DNA from: an uncultured Vampirovibrio sp.
GTDB lineage: Bacteria; Cyanobacteriota; Vampirovibrionia; Gastranaerophilales; Gastranaerophilaceae
Reading direction: 5' to 3'
DNA length: 64,000 bases
Assembly (NCBI GenBank): GCA_910577395.1
Contig: CAJTLG010000004.1
Span: forward strand, 103,706 to 167,705
Under the pieces are notes generated by a model. That model was not told the DNA's origin. It saw only the letters and a list, made by a program, of their open reading frames with translations, and made no database searches. Position 1 is the stretch's first letter. Each line of letters starts with the position of its first letter. A program made the translations under genes and the position numbers. Shown here in pieces: positions 17,681 through 26,844 of this stretch.

Positions 17681-18029
17681 GCAGATTTCTTGTTTTGTAT
17701 TTGATTATTTATGTTTTTGTGATATAAAATATATTAAGTTTTGTAAACTTAACAGGGTTTGATTTTCTTATTTGTTACTTATGTTTAGAAAAACAATTGA
17801 CTTTTTTTGTTAAGTAATATAAATAATGTAGGACAAAAGTCTAAAAAAATGATATTATTTTAATATAAAGTGTTCTTTTTACCCTTATGGGTTAGAGGAA
17901 AATGTAAATCTTTTTGAAGCAAATAATAAATTTTTGTCAATTTTTTAAAAGACAAAGTTTTTAATGATGTAGGAAGTGAATTTTATTTATAACAGAAGTG
18001 ATAAATTGTTATTTGGAGGAAACTAAGTA
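17681..18029 (+). other. Long leader region of the HEAT-repeat gene
   Basis: 349 bases without a gene. A promoter candidate is TTGACT at 17797-17802, 17-nt spacer, TAAATA at 17820-17825. That would give a leader of about 200 nt ending in a strong TTGGAGGAAAC ribosome binding site. A short hairpin acccttatgggt lies near 17880. I cannot assign a riboswitch class. Confidence 0.4.
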
Positions 18030-18884
18030 ATGACAATTAGTGTGAACAACCGTAAAAAACAAGCTAAAAAATCTTTTGATGAATTAATTAAGGATTTACA
18101 AACATCTAATTCTGAAAAAGTTCGTTATAACGCTGCAAGAATTCTTGGAGAAATGGGCGATTTTAGTGCTGTTGAACCCCTTATTGATGTACTTAAAAAT
18201 GATAAAAACGGCTCAGTTCGTCTTTATGCGGCTCGTGCACTGGGTGAATTAGGCGATACAAAAGCAACCGTTCCCCTTATTGAATCTTTAAGAGAAGACA
18301 GAAACGTTGATGTGCGTGTTCGTGCAGCTCGTGCATTGGGTCGTTTAGGCGGTAAAATCGTTGTTGAACCGCTTGTTGAAGCACTAAATGATGAAAATCC
18401 GCAAGTTTGTATTACTGCTACTGATGCATTAATTGAAATTGGCGATGTTGCAACCGATGCGTTAATTGAATCTTTAGACCACCAAAAAGTAAACGTTAGA
18501 TGTGATGCTACAAGAGCGCTAGGCGAAATTGGCAATAAAAAGGCTGTTGAAAAAATTATTAAAATGCTTAAAGACGAATGGGTGAATGTTAGAATTTATG
18601 CAGTTACTTCTTTGGGCAAACTTGGTGATACAAAAGCGGTTCCCGCTTTAATTGAGGTTATGGAAAATGCCTCTGAAAATGATTTGGTTCGTGCAGGCGC
18701 TGCAGCTGCGCTTGGTGTTTTACGTGACCAAAGAGCACTCCTTCCTTTGAGAAAACTCATTATTGATGCTGAAGAACTTGGTGAACTTGAAGATACTGCA
18801 TTAAAATCATTTAAGAAAATCATGGCTGCTAATTGGGAGGCTATTCCCGGTGCTGCACCTGTTAAAAAACCAGCTTTATTTTAA
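18030..18884 (+). CDS. HEAT-repeat (PBS-lyase-like) protein
   Basis: 284 residues built almost entirely of about seven HEAT repeats with a 31-residue period; each has the pattern VRxxAARALGELGDxxAVxPLIxxLxxD. Such repeats form a curved helical scaffold that binds proteins; the PBS-lyase-type repeats are abundant in cyanobacteria and relatives, where a few act on phycobilins. With no photosynthetic genes here, a general scaffold role is more likely. A strong GGAGGA site precedes the ATG after a long leader, and a strong terminator follows, so it is a single-gene unit that is probably well expressed. Confidence 0.9.
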   Translation: MTISVNNRKKQAKKSFDELIKDLQTSNSEKVRYNAARILGEMGDFSAVEPLIDVLKNDKNGSVRLYAARALGELGDTKATVPLIESLREDRNVDVRVRAARALGRLGGKIVVEPLVEALNDENPQVCITATDALIEIGDVATDALIESLDHQKVNVRCDATRALGEIGNKKAVEKIIKMLKDEWVNVRIYAVTSLGKLGDTKAVPALIEVMENASENDLVRAGAAAALGVLRDQRALLPLRKLIIDAEELGELEDTALKSFKKIMAANWEAIPGAAPVKKPALF

Positions 18885-18908
18885 AGCGGAATAAAATTAT
18901 AGCAATAA

Positions 18909-18939
18909 AACGCCCTTGCATTTTTGCCAGGGCGTTTTT
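18909..18939 (+). terminator. Terminator of the HEAT-repeat gene
   Basis: AACGCCCT, 12-nt loop, AGGGCGTT followed by TTT; a standard intrinsic terminator 24 nt after the stop. Confidence 0.85.
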
Positions 18940-18969
18940 ACATTTAAATACATGCTGACTTGGTTGTGT

Positions 18970-18975
18970 TATAAT
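18970..18975 (+). promoter_or_regulatory. -10 box of the transglycosylase gene
   Basis: A perfect TATAAT ends 9 nt before the ATG at 18985. I see no clear -35 box and no Shine-Dalgarno sequence, so the mRNA is probably leaderless. Confidence 0.5.
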
Positions 18976-18984
18976 ATTTTAACC

Positions 18985-20961
18985 ATGAAAAACAAGGCGC
19001 TTTTTACTTTAGTAGTTTTTTTACTTATTGGTTGTCTAGCTATTTTGTTGTTGAAACTGTTTTGGCATTTTTCTGACACTAAATCAACCCAATTTTATAA
19101 GCAGGGGCTTGAGTTTTATCAGAGAAAAGATTATCAGAATGCTTATTATAACTTTAAAAAAATCTCGTTTCTTTCTGCTTATTCTGTGCCGGCACTGTAT
19201 AGGCAGGCAACCTGCGCCTGGGAATTGAACGATATAAAAACGGCGGCAAAAAAGTATTCAAAATTTGCAAATATGCATAAAAATTCTGCCCTTGCGCCCG
19301 AGGCTATTTGGAAACTTGCTTTACTGGAGGAAGAAAAAGGTAATAAAAAACGCTCTAAGGCCTATCTTGCTAAACTTGTCGCTAAATATCCTAAAAGCGA
19401 TTTTGCGAAAGCTGCTGCATACAAGCTTGGGCTTTTTTATCGTGATAATGGTGATTACAATAAAGCAAAAGATTATTTTGTAGAGTATATTGAATATGCG
19501 CCGCTTGGCAGATATAGTACCGATGTTTTAAATTTTCTTTTTGAAGATTACAATATAGGTAATCTGATAGATTCGGATAAATTGCATATTGCTGAGGCAC
19601 TTTTTATTAATGAAAGATATTCAAAATCAATAAGTGTTTTAAAAGAAATTCCTTTTGATATGTCTTGGTTTTTACTTGCTAAAAATTATGAAAAGCTTTC
19701 AAACTTTGCTTATTTTGAAGAAACACTTCTTAAAGGGGTATCTCTCAAGCAGAATAAAAACACCCTTAAGGAAAAAGATTTGCTTGATATTATGAACCTA
19801 TATATCAAAAAATCAGCATATTCAAAAGAGGCCGGATATAATTTGATTTTAAATACTAAAGAAAATAATCTATATCCTTTAAGTTTATTTTTGTATTCTA
19901 AGTATGTTGATAAAGAATCTGCAATAAAAAATTATGAGAAAATTTATACGGATTACCCCGGTTCTATAGTTGCTCCTGATGCTTTGTGGTTTGTTTTTTG
20001 GCATTATTACAAAAAGGGTGATACAGATAAAGCTTTAAAATTATCAAAGCTGTATACCAATGTTTATCTTGATTATAATATTCAGCCTAAAATTATGTAC
20101 TGGTCTGCTAAAATTCACTTAAAAGCTGGCAGAAAAAAGCTTGCAAAATCGCTTTTGCAAAATATTGTTTATAATTTTCCTAATTCGTATTATGCGTTTC
20201 GGGCCGATAAAATATTAAAACGTTCAAAGGCTCCGTGGGTGACAAATCGGACAGTTAAAATAAAAAATAAGTTTTTGCTTAAAAAGATGTCACCTGATTT
20301 GGATACAAAAGAAAACAGGCTTTTATACAGATTTGTTGAGCTTGAAGATTATTCGGTTATCGGAAATTTCAAGCTTGATAATCCGTTTTTAAACAGTTGG
20401 CTTGCCGCACTTGATGACAGAAAATCGTATTCTGTTTTACTTGCAAGGGATGCTATAATTGCAAAGCCAAAAACAATGTTTTCAGAGCCTGTTTATAAGC
20501 TTGCATACCCCTTGTATTACAAGGATGCTCTTAATAAATATGCAATAAAATACGAAGTGAGTCCCTATCTTATGCTTTCATTAACTCGCGAAGAGAGTTT
20601 TTTCAATAATCAGGCGGTAAGTTCTACCGGCGCCTTAGGGCTTATGCAGCTTATGCCTGCTACCGCAAGACTTATGGATGTAACACTTTATGACAACAGC
20701 AAACTGTTTAACCCTGAATATAATATATCACTTGGCATTAAGTATTTTGCACATCTTATGGAAATTTTTAACGGCAATGAGCCATTATGCGTGCTTGCCT
20801 ATAATTCAGGCCCCGGTTCTGTTAAAAAATGGTTGAATAATTTTGGCGGCGGTGATTTTGATGAATTTATAGAAAATATCCCGTATCCTGAAACCGCCAA
20901 CTACATCAAAAAAGTATATGCTTCATATTGGGTGTATATGAATATCTATGAAAAAATATAA
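18985..20961 (+). CDS. TPR-repeat lytic transglycosylase (Slt70-like)
   Basis: About 658 residues. An N-terminal membrane anchor or signal (ALFTLVVFLLIGCLAILLL) exports it; a long superhelix of TPR-like repeats follows (for example FYQRKDYQNAYYNFKK, LGLFYRDNGDYNKAKDYF), then a C-terminal lysozyme-like SLT domain with LTREESFFNNQAVSSTGALG, where the first Glu of EES is the expected catalytic acid, and the LMQLMPATA and AYNSGPGSV motifs. It cleaves peptidoglycan glycan strands in the periplasm. The start is ATG at 18985; an upstream TTG frame would begin inside the previous terminator. It ends 7 nt from the convergent prfA gene. Confidence 0.92.
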   Translation: MKNKALFTLVVFLLIGCLAILLLKLFWHFSDTKSTQFYKQGLEFYQRKDYQNAYYNFKKISFLSAYSVPALYRQATCAWELNDIKTAAKKYSKFANMHKNSALAPEAIWKLALLEEEKGNKKRSKAYLAKLVAKYPKSDFAKAAAYKLGLFYRDNGDYNKAKDYFVEYIEYAPLGRYSTDVLNFLFEDYNIGNLIDSDKLHIAEALFINERYSKSISVLKEIPFDMSWFLLAKNYEKLSNFAYFEETLLKGVSLKQNKNTLKEKDLLDIMNLYIKKSAYSKEAGYNLILNTKENNLYPLSLFLYSKYVDKESAIKNYEKIYTDYPGSIVAPDALWFVFWHYYKKGDTDKALKLSKLYTNVYLDYNIQPKIMYWSAKIHLKAGRKKLAKSLLQNIVYNFPNSYYAFRADKILKRSKAPWVTNRTVKIKNKFLLKKMSPDLDTKENRLLYRFVELEDYSVIGNFKLDNPFLNSWLAALDDRKSYSVLLARDAIIAKPKTMFSEPVYKLAYPLYYKDALNKYAIKYEVSPYLMLSLTREESFFNNQAVSSTGALGLMQLMPATARLMDVTLYDNSKLFNPEYNISLGIKYFAHLMEIFNGNEPLCVLAYNSGPGSVKKWLNNFGGGDFDEFIENIPYPETANYIKKVYASYWVYMNIYEKI

Positions 20962-20968
20962 GACTCAT

Positions 20969-22051
20969 TTATTCTTGTGCAAGTTTTTCAAGTTTTAATT
21001 TTTGGTCATATTCCATTAAAAGCTTGATTAATTCGTCAAGTTCACCCTCAATAACCGTCCATACATTAAGGTTTTGACCTATTCTGTGGTCCGTAAGGCG
21101 TCCTTGCGGAAAATTGTATGTCCTTATTCTTTCTGACCTGTCACCCGTTCCAACCTGAGAACGTCTAAGGTCTGTTACTTCCTGCATTTGCTTTTGCACT
21201 TCCATATCATAAAGTTTTGCTTTTATAATTTGTAGTGCGCGTTCCTTGTTTTGCAGCTGAGAACGCTCTTCCGTACAGAAAACCATTAAACCTGTAGGTT
21301 TATGTACAACACGTACAGCAGTTTCAACCTTATTTACGTTTTGGCCGCCTGCACCCCCTGAGCGTGCGGTTGAAATTTCAAGGTCATTAGGATTTAATTC
21401 AACCTCAACATCATCCACTTCAGGCATAACGGCAACAGTTGCAGTTGATGTGTGCACTCTGCCTTGCGATTCTGTTTGAGGGACTCTTTGTACCCTGTGC
21501 ACGCCGCTTTCGTATTTTAACTGTGAATAGATATCATCTCCGCCTTTAACTGAAATAACTACTTCTGATACTCCGCCTGCCTCGCATTCGTTGATTGAAA
21601 GAATTTTTGTCTGCCAACCTTTATTGTTTGCAAACTTAAGGTACATCCTCATAAGGTCGCCCGCAAAAATATTGGCCTCATCCCCGCCTGCGGAGCCTCT
21701 TATTTCAAGCATAATATCCTTGTCATCCATCGGGTCTTTGGGCAGTAAAAGTACTTTCATTTTTTCTTCGTATTCAACAATTTTAGCCTCGTTCGAGGTT
21801 ATTTCGTTATTTAAAAATTCTTTCATAGATTGGTCTTTTTCGCCATGAAGAAGTTCTTTGGCTTCTGTTATGGCATCTTTTGCAGCCTTGTATGCGTTAT
21901 AAGTTTCAACGGTTTCTTCCATAGCGTGCCGTTGTTTGGATAAATCTCTGAATTTTTCATAATCCGCAGTAACAGCGGGGTCTGAAAGTGTCAAGCCCAA
22001 TTCTTTATATTTTTGTTCTATTTTTTGGATTTTATCCAACATATCTTTCAT
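20969..22051 (-). CDS. prfA: Peptide chain release factor 1
   Basis: 360 residues, normal length. The GGQ loop (RSGGAGGQNVNK) that triggers peptidyl-tRNA hydrolysis is present. The stop-codon-reading tripeptide is PQT in QRVPQTESQGR, which fits the RF1 PxT class (UAA/UAG) rather than the RF2 SPF class. The gene is 8 nt downstream of thyX on the same strand. In many genomes prfA is paired with prmC, which is not seen here. Confidence 0.97.
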   Translation of the reverse strand: MKDMLDKIQKIEQKYKELGLTLSDPAVTADYEKFRDLSKQRHAMEETVETYNAYKAAKDAITEAKELLHGEKDQSMKEFLNNEITSNEAKIVEYEEKMKVLLLPKDPMDDKDIMLEIRGSAGGDEANIFAGDLMRMYLKFANNKGWQTKILSINECEAGGVSEVVISVKGGDDIYSQLKYESGVHRVQRVPQTESQGRVHTSTATVAVMPEVDDVEVELNPNDLEISTARSGGAGGQNVNKVETAVRVVHKPTGLMVFCTEERSQLQNKERALQIIKAKLYDMEVQKQMQEVTDLRRSQVGTGDRSERIRTYNFPQGRLTDHRIGQNLNVWTVIEGELDELIKLLMEYDQKLKLEKLAQE

Positions 22052-22059
22052 TTTAGAGA

Positions 22060-22770
22060 TTATATCCTTTCTTTTAAAAGTTCTTCTTTGGTTTTCAATC
22101 TGCCGCAGGATTTATCTTCATCGCAATAGCCAAGTCTTTGACATTTTGGCACAAGATACTCTGCAAGCCATGGTTCCGCTTTTATGACTTCATCGCACAT
22201 TGCTTTAATCATTAAACGGATTTCAAGCTGTGCCCTTGTACATAATCTTAAGTTTGCAATATGGATAAGCTCTCTTAAATTTAAACTTGCAACAAGAGAG
22301 CTTGCGGCTGCATTTGGAAGAATTGCTCTTGCATCTTCCGCAGGAATTCCTGCATTCACAAAATCCTGATACAATTCAGATGTTTTTAAAATGTAATTTT
22401 CAAATTTTTCTTTTAATTCAGGGTTGTTTTCTATGGTTTTTGGGATTATATAATCAAATTCGCCTTTTTCTTTTACGTATCTTTGGGATTTTTGTGAAAA
22501 ACTGACGTGTCTGTGGCGCACAAGCTGATGAGTGCAGGCACGGGAAACATTTGATATCGCAAAAGAAAGTTGAATATGCTCTATTGTTGAAAAATGCCCG
22601 GATGAAATAACCCTTTTTATTAGAGAAAGCATTTTTTCATCATCAGGGGCTTCTTCGTATACTTCAATGGGCAGCTTTGCACTATAGCAGGTTCTACAGG
22701 CCGTATAAACAGTTTTTAAAATATTTTCCGGTTTTGATATTAGGTTAACTTGCAGTTGCTTTTGTGCCAT
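22060..22770 (-). CDS. thyX: Flavin-dependent thymidylate synthase
   Basis: Makes dTMP from dUMP using FAD, NADPH and methylene-tetrahydrofolate. 236 residues, with the diagnostic ThyX motif RHRHVSFSQKS (RHRx7S) near residue 80 and the conserved EHIQLSFAISNVSRACTHQLVRHR context. The C-terminal substrate-binding segment (LRLCTRAQLEIR) is also present. Use of ThyX fits an anaerobic gut-type organism. Located between rpmE and prfA. Confidence 0.95.
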   Translation of the reverse strand: MAQKQLQVNLISKPENILKTVYTACRTCYSAKLPIEVYEEAPDDEKMLSLIKRVISSGHFSTIEHIQLSFAISNVSRACTHQLVRHRHVSFSQKSQRYVKEKGEFDYIIPKTIENNPELKEKFENYILKTSELYQDFVNAGIPAEDARAILPNAAASSLVASLNLRELIHIANLRLCTRAQLEIRLMIKAMCDEVIKAEPWLAEYLVPKCQRLGYCDEDKSCGRLKTKEELLKERI

Positions 22771-22797
22771 TTTATACTCCCCTCAGCCCATAATTAC

Positions 22798-22832
22798 AAA
22801 AAAGGCGGATACAGATGTTACCTTGTATCCGC
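22798..22832 (-). terminator. Terminator of rpmE
   Basis: On the minus strand GCGGATACA, 10-nt loop, TGTATCCGC, C and a T-run, 18 nt past the rpmE stop; separates rpmE from thyX-prfA. Confidence 0.85.
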
Positions 22833-22850
22833 GCAAATTTGTTTAAAAAC

Positions 22851-23054
22851 TTATTTTTTTGTTTCGTAGCGTTTTTTAAATCTTTCAACTCTTCCTTCAG
22901 AGTCAAGGATTTTTTGGTTTCCTGTATAGAACGGGTGGCAGGCATTACAAATTTCAACAGTGATATCTTCTTCGATAGAACCTGTTTCTATTTCATTGCC
23001 GCAAACGCATTTAATAACAGTTTTTTTGTAATCGGGATGTGTATTATCTTTCAT
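22851..23054 (-). CDS. rpmE: 50S ribosomal protein L31 (zinc form)
   Basis: 67 residues, with the opening MKDNTHPDYKKTVIKC and the zinc-ribbon cysteines CVCGNE and CNACHPFYTG, so it is the C+ zinc-binding form. The motif HPFYTGNQKILDSEGRVERF is highly conserved in L31. Monocistronic: promoter region near tRNA-Met upstream and its own terminator downstream. Confidence 0.97.
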   Translation of the reverse strand: MKDNTHPDYKKTVIKCVCGNEIETGSIEEDITVEICNACHPFYTGNQKILDSEGRVERFKKRYETKK

Positions 23055-23097
23055 TTTGTACCTCTAAATAGTTTAATGTGTCTTGTTATTAATAACT

Positions 23098-23169
<72 letters not shown>

Positions 23170-23304
23170 GTGGCATTTCTAACATATTCACAAAGATATC
23201 ATTAAAAAACACAAAAATCAAGCTAAAATATGGTTATAAAAATTATTTTTGTGGAATAAATCTAAAAGTTACCTATAATAATTGCTTGAGGTTAATAAAA
23301 GGGT

Positions 23305-23336
23305 AAATAAGGCAGCTTGTTACGGCTGTCTTATTT
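23305..23336 (-). terminator. Hairpin downstream of the MCE gene
   Basis: AAATAAGGCAGC and GCTGTCTTATTT pair with one G-U and an 8-nt loop, just past the stop of the MCE gene; flanked by A- and T-rich runs, likely a terminator. Confidence 0.6.
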
Positions 23337-23343
23337 GTTTTTG

Positions 23344-24252
23344 TTAATTTTCACAATTGGTGCATTCTTTACCTATAACTTTGCCAAACAAAAGCCTTAA
23401 TCCGCCAAACCTCTTTTTTAAGGTATTTGCAACACCGCAAGTAATTTCATTTATATTTTTTACCAAAATACCTGTAGTATTTAATCCGGAAGTTATGCTT
23501 GGCATGGTTGAATTCATCCCGGTTGTAAATTCATTTATATTCCTGCTTATAATTTCAAGTTCCTTTGCGGATTTTGAAACACTGTCGGTGGTTGTTTCAA
23601 CGTTAGACATGGTTTTGTTTAAATTTTGTTGTTTTATCGACCTGTTTAATTTAATGGCCATATCGTCAATATTTTTTGCTGCATTTGAAAGACTATCGGT
23701 TGCAGATTTAATGTTTTCCCTATTTTCGCTTACTGTTTCATTCAGCACGGTAAATAAATCCCGAAGTGCGGTTATAGTGCCTTCTATATCCTCTTTCATA
23801 TTGTCTAATGAATCGCTCTCCTGGCTTGATAGGTAGGTTTCAATATCGATAGTTGATTTGCCATAGATTAAATCACCGTTTTCCAAGTACAACGAAACAG
23901 GTTCATCAGGATATATCACTTCTATGTAATCAATTTTTCTCCACTTATCTTTTTCTCTTTGAAGTTTTATAGATACGTTTTTTGGCAATTTTAATTTTTT
24001 ATGAAAAAGGGCAATTTTCATAAAAGTTTTTGTAAAATCATCATTAGGTTTTACAAAAATAACTTTGCCTATCTTGTATCCTTTATAAAAAACATTTATG
24101 GCACCTTTTGTGGGGCGAAGTTCATCAAATTCGGCAGTAATATAAGTGTATGCTATCTTTTGATAAGCAAGCACTAACAAAAATACAATAAAACCAAATA
24201 TTAAAATATGCACGCCAAAAGTTTTTAAAAATTGTTTTATTTTTTCAATCAT
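23344..24252 (-). CDS. MlaD/MCE-domain protein
   Basis: 302 residues, one N-terminal membrane anchor (about 14-32) and an MCE domain (FDELRPTKGAINVFYKGYKIGKV) at about 40-110, then a long polar coiled-coil-like tail with repeated SATDSLSNAAKNIDD-type heptads. MCE proteins form periplasmic rings that move phospholipids between inner and outer membranes, or, in chloroplast and cyanobacterial relatives, serve a TGD2/Ycf22-type lipid transporter. Its presence implies a diderm cell. The ATPase and permease partners (MlaF, MlaE) are not in the window. The last residues contain CTNC. Confidence 0.88.
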   Translation of the reverse strand: MIEKIKQFLKTFGVHILIFGFIVFLLVLAYQKIAYTYITAEFDELRPTKGAINVFYKGYKIGKVIFVKPNDDFTKTFMKIALFHKKLKLPKNVSIKLQREKDKWRKIDYIEVIYPDEPVSLYLENGDLIYGKSTIDIETYLSSQESDSLDNMKEDIEGTITALRDLFTVLNETVSENRENIKSATDSLSNAAKNIDDMAIKLNRSIKQQNLNKTMSNVETTTDSVSKSAKELEIISRNINEFTTGMNSTMPSITSGLNTTGILVKNINEITCGVANTLKKRFGGLRLLFGKVIGKECTNCEN

Positions 24253-24253
24253 A

Positions 24254-24285
24254 AGAATAGTTTATTTTTTAATCAAAACTATTCT
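24254..24285 (-). terminator. Inverted repeat between leuC-like gene and MCE gene
   Basis: AGAATAGTTT and AAACTATTCT (10 bp perfect) with a 12-nt AT loop fill the 47-bp gap between the two minus-strand genes. No clear T-run, so it may be a weak terminator or an operator for the MCE gene. Confidence 0.4.
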
Positions 24286-24299
24286 ATTCCCCTTTAAGG

Positions 24300-25541
24300 C
24301 TAATCTGTAATGTAGCCTGCAATTGCTGATTTAGCTGCAACATACGGAGAGGCAAGATAAATAAAACCTTTTGTATTACCCATTCTGCCGTTGAAGTTTC
24401 TGTTTTGTGTAGCCAGACAAACTTCCCCATCACCAAGTATTCCGCCGTGTACACCGACACATGGTCCGCATCCGGAAGGTAAGAATGATGCTCCGGCATC
24501 TATAAATATATTTAATAACCCTTCATCTGCTGCCTGTTTAAATATTTTAGGGGAAGCAGGCACTATAATAAGCCTTACATCGGGATGCTTCTTCTTTCCT
24601 TTTAACACTTCGGCAACAACTCTTAAATCTTCTATTCTGCCGTTTGTACAGGTTCCGACAAAAACCTGATTAACCTTGATATTGTTTAATTCACTTGCGG
24701 GTTTTGTATTATCTACCGTATGCGGGCATGATACGGTAGAGGGAATGTCTGCGGTATTAATTTCAATAATGCGCTCATACTGAGCATCGGTATCCATTTT
24801 AATTTCTCTAAAAGCATTTTCTCTGCCGTTTTCTTTTAGAAATTCATACGTTTTTTTATCACTTTCGAAAAGTCCGCATTTTGCACCTGCCTCAACTGCC
24901 ATATTTGCAAGGGTAAATCTTTGTGCCATAGACATATTTTTAATGGTTGAACCGGTGAATTCCAGTGCCTTGTATGTAGCACCGTCTGCACCAATCATTC
25001 CGATTAAGTAAAGCATTAAATCCTTGGATGTAACATTCGGTCGAAACTCGCCGTTAACAACAATTTTATATGATTCCGGAACCTTTAACCAGGTTTTTCC
25101 AAGAGCAAAAGCTACGGCAATATCGGTAGACCCCATACCGGTTGCAAAAGCACCTAATGCACCGGATGTGCAGGTGTGTGAATCTGCGCCGACAAGTATT
25201 TCGCCCGGATTTACAAAACTTTCAATTAGTCTTTGGTGACATACGCCTTCGCCTATATCAGACAATACTGCGCCGTATTCACGTGCAAATTCACGAATAA
25301 CCAAATGAGAATTGGAAAGTTCTTTTCTTGGGCTTGGTGCAGCATGGTCAATAAAAAGTATTGTTCTTTCAGGATTTGCAAGTTTGTCTTTTCCAAGTTT
25401 TTTAAATTCCTGAATAGTAAGCGGCCCCGTACCGTCCTGAACGGCTGCTACATCAACACGGGCAATTACTAATTCTCCCGGTGTCACATTGTGTCCTGCG
25501 TGTTCTGATATAATCTTTTGAGCTAATGTCATACCTGCCAT
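24300..25541 (-). CDS. leuC: LeuC-like dehydratase large subunit (paralogue 1)
   Basis: 413 residues, aconitase superfamily, of the 420-residue LeuC/homoaconitase type. The three 4Fe-4S cysteines are visible in HTCTSGALG-adjacent sequence, FVGTCTNGR and GCGPCVGVHGG. It would isomerise 2-isopropylmalate (leucine), homocitrate or possibly citrate after pairing with a small swivel subunit, which is absent from the window. A second paralogue lies at 29101. I cannot tell from sequence which one serves leucine synthesis. Gene symbol is by family only. Confidence 0.85.
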   Translation of the reverse strand: MAGMTLAQKIISEHAGHNVTPGELVIARVDVAAVQDGTGPLTIQEFKKLGKDKLANPERTILFIDHAAPSPRKELSNSHLVIREFAREYGAVLSDIGEGVCHQRLIESFVNPGEILVGADSHTCTSGALGAFATGMGSTDIAVAFALGKTWLKVPESYKIVVNGEFRPNVTSKDLMLYLIGMIGADGATYKALEFTGSTIKNMSMAQRFTLANMAVEAGAKCGLFESDKKTYEFLKENGRENAFREIKMDTDAQYERIIEINTADIPSTVSCPHTVDNTKPASELNNIKVNQVFVGTCTNGRIEDLRVVAEVLKGKKKHPDVRLIIVPASPKIFKQAADEGLLNIFIDAGASFLPSGCGPCVGVHGGILGDGEVCLATQNRNFNGRMGNTKGFIYLASPYVAAKSAIAGYITD

Positions 25542-25633
25542 AATACTTCCCTTAAATTCAAAATAATATATGCACTATTATATTGAAAAAATAAACAAAA
25601 ATGTACTTATTAAGGGATGTAAATTTTGCAAAC

Positions 25634-25642
25634 TGTTATAAA
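25634..25642 (+). promoter_or_regulatory. Extended -10 promoter of the patatin gene
   Basis: TGTTATAAA (TG at 25634-25635, TATAAA at 25637-25642), 8 nt before the ATG and no ribosome binding site, again suggesting a leaderless mRNA. Confidence 0.45.
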
Positions 25643-25650
25643 ATATAAAA

Positions 25651-26844
25651 ATGATAAATAATTTAGAATACTTTTGTATACTTGGCGGCGGCGGGATAAG
25701 AGGATGTTCCTATATAGGTACTCTTAAGGCTATTGAAGAGCTGGGACTTAAAATTTCAGGGCTTGCAGGTTCATCAATAGGGGCAATTGTAGCTGTACTT
25801 TATGCGCTTGATTATACAATAGATGAAATAAATGAAGTTTTTGAAACCATAGGTTTAGATTTTTTTAAAGACCTGAATTTCAATATAAATAAGGATTTTG
25901 CCCTTTCAAGGGGCGGTTATTTTTATGATTGGATAAAAGATAAGATTGAAAGTAAATTTTATGGTGAAAAGTATATCAAAGGTAAAATGCCGCCGGTTGC
26001 ATTTAAGGATTTTAATAAAAAAATTGTAATTTTTTCTGTAAATTTAAGATACTTAAGCTTTTATGAATTTTCATCGGACAAAACCCCTGATGCTGAAATT
26101 GCAAGTGCAGTAAGGGCATCTGTCAGCATGCCGGGGCTTTATAAACCTGTAATGAATGGGAAAGATTGCCTTGTGGACGGCGACCTTGTAAAATGTACGC
26201 CTTTGTGGAGAGTGAGTGAAACCATAAGGAATACCGATTCAAGAATTTTAGAATTCCGGCTTGAAGATAATGAAACAGAAAAAATAATATCTAGTACCGC
26301 AGGATATTTAAATTCTGTATACAATGCTATATCAGGGTTTGCAACTGATTATATTATTGATTTATACAAGGATAAGGATAAGTTTGACTATATTAAAATT
26401 AATTTGCCGGATATTTCCGTTGTAGATTTTATGATTTCTGCGGAAAAAAAGACAGAAATGGCAAAAATAGGATATGATACAACGAAAAAATATTTCCTTG
26501 AAACTTATCCGCTAAAAAGAAAACTCCTTTTTGATACGTATTATGAAATAGAATTAATGCTTATGAAAATAAAACGTGAAATTGCCTTGGACAGAATAAA
26601 AAATGCTTATATAATCCTAATGGAGCTAATGTCTTTTTTATGCGAAAACAAACAATATATTGATATAAAAATATATGACAAATTATTGAATTTCAAAAAC
26701 ACATTTAAAGAAAATTACAAAATATCAAAATTCCTGTTTTTAAACGGCTATAGCCTAAGCGACATTAAATTGACGCAGGAATTAAACGAAGAACTTATAA
26801 AAATATTAAACAAAAAAGTGCTTGAATTAAAGCCTACTCAATAA
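25651..26844 (+). CDS. Patatin-like phospholipase
   Basis: 397 residues. The patatin catalytic dyad is intact: oxyanion loop GGGGIRG (12-18), nucleophile Ser42 in GSSIG, and Asp176 in VDGDL. No signal peptide is seen, so it acts in the cytosol on membrane lipids or is exported by another route. The domain occupies the first 200 or so residues; the remaining C-terminal half is helical and lysine-rich, without known motifs. Its 3' end overlaps the convergent PBP4 gene by 11 bp. Confidence 0.92.
   Translation: MINNLEYFCILGGGGIRGCSYIGTLKAIEELGLKISGLAGSSIGAIVAVLYALDYTIDEINEVFETIGLDFFKDLNFNINKDFALSRGGYFYDWIKDKIESKFYGEKYIKGKMPPVAFKDFNKKIVIFSVNLRYLSFYEFSSDKTPDAEIASAVRASVSMPGLYKPVMNGKDCLVDGDLVKCTPLWRVSETIRNTDSRILEFRLEDNETEKIISSTAGYLNSVYNAISGFATDYIIDLYKDKDKFDYIKINLPDISVVDFMISAEKKTEMAKIGYDTTKKYFLETYPLKRKLLFDTYYEIELMLMKIKREIALDRIKNAYIILMELMSFLCENKQYIDIKIYDKLLNFKNTFKENYKISKFLFLNGYSLSDIKLTQELNEELIKILNKKVLELKPTQ

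Noticed and set aside
18916..18984. N-terminal extension of the transglycosylase from a TTG start
   Set aside because: The start would lie inside the previous terminator; ATG at 18985 is preceded by TATAAT and gives a clean signal anchor.
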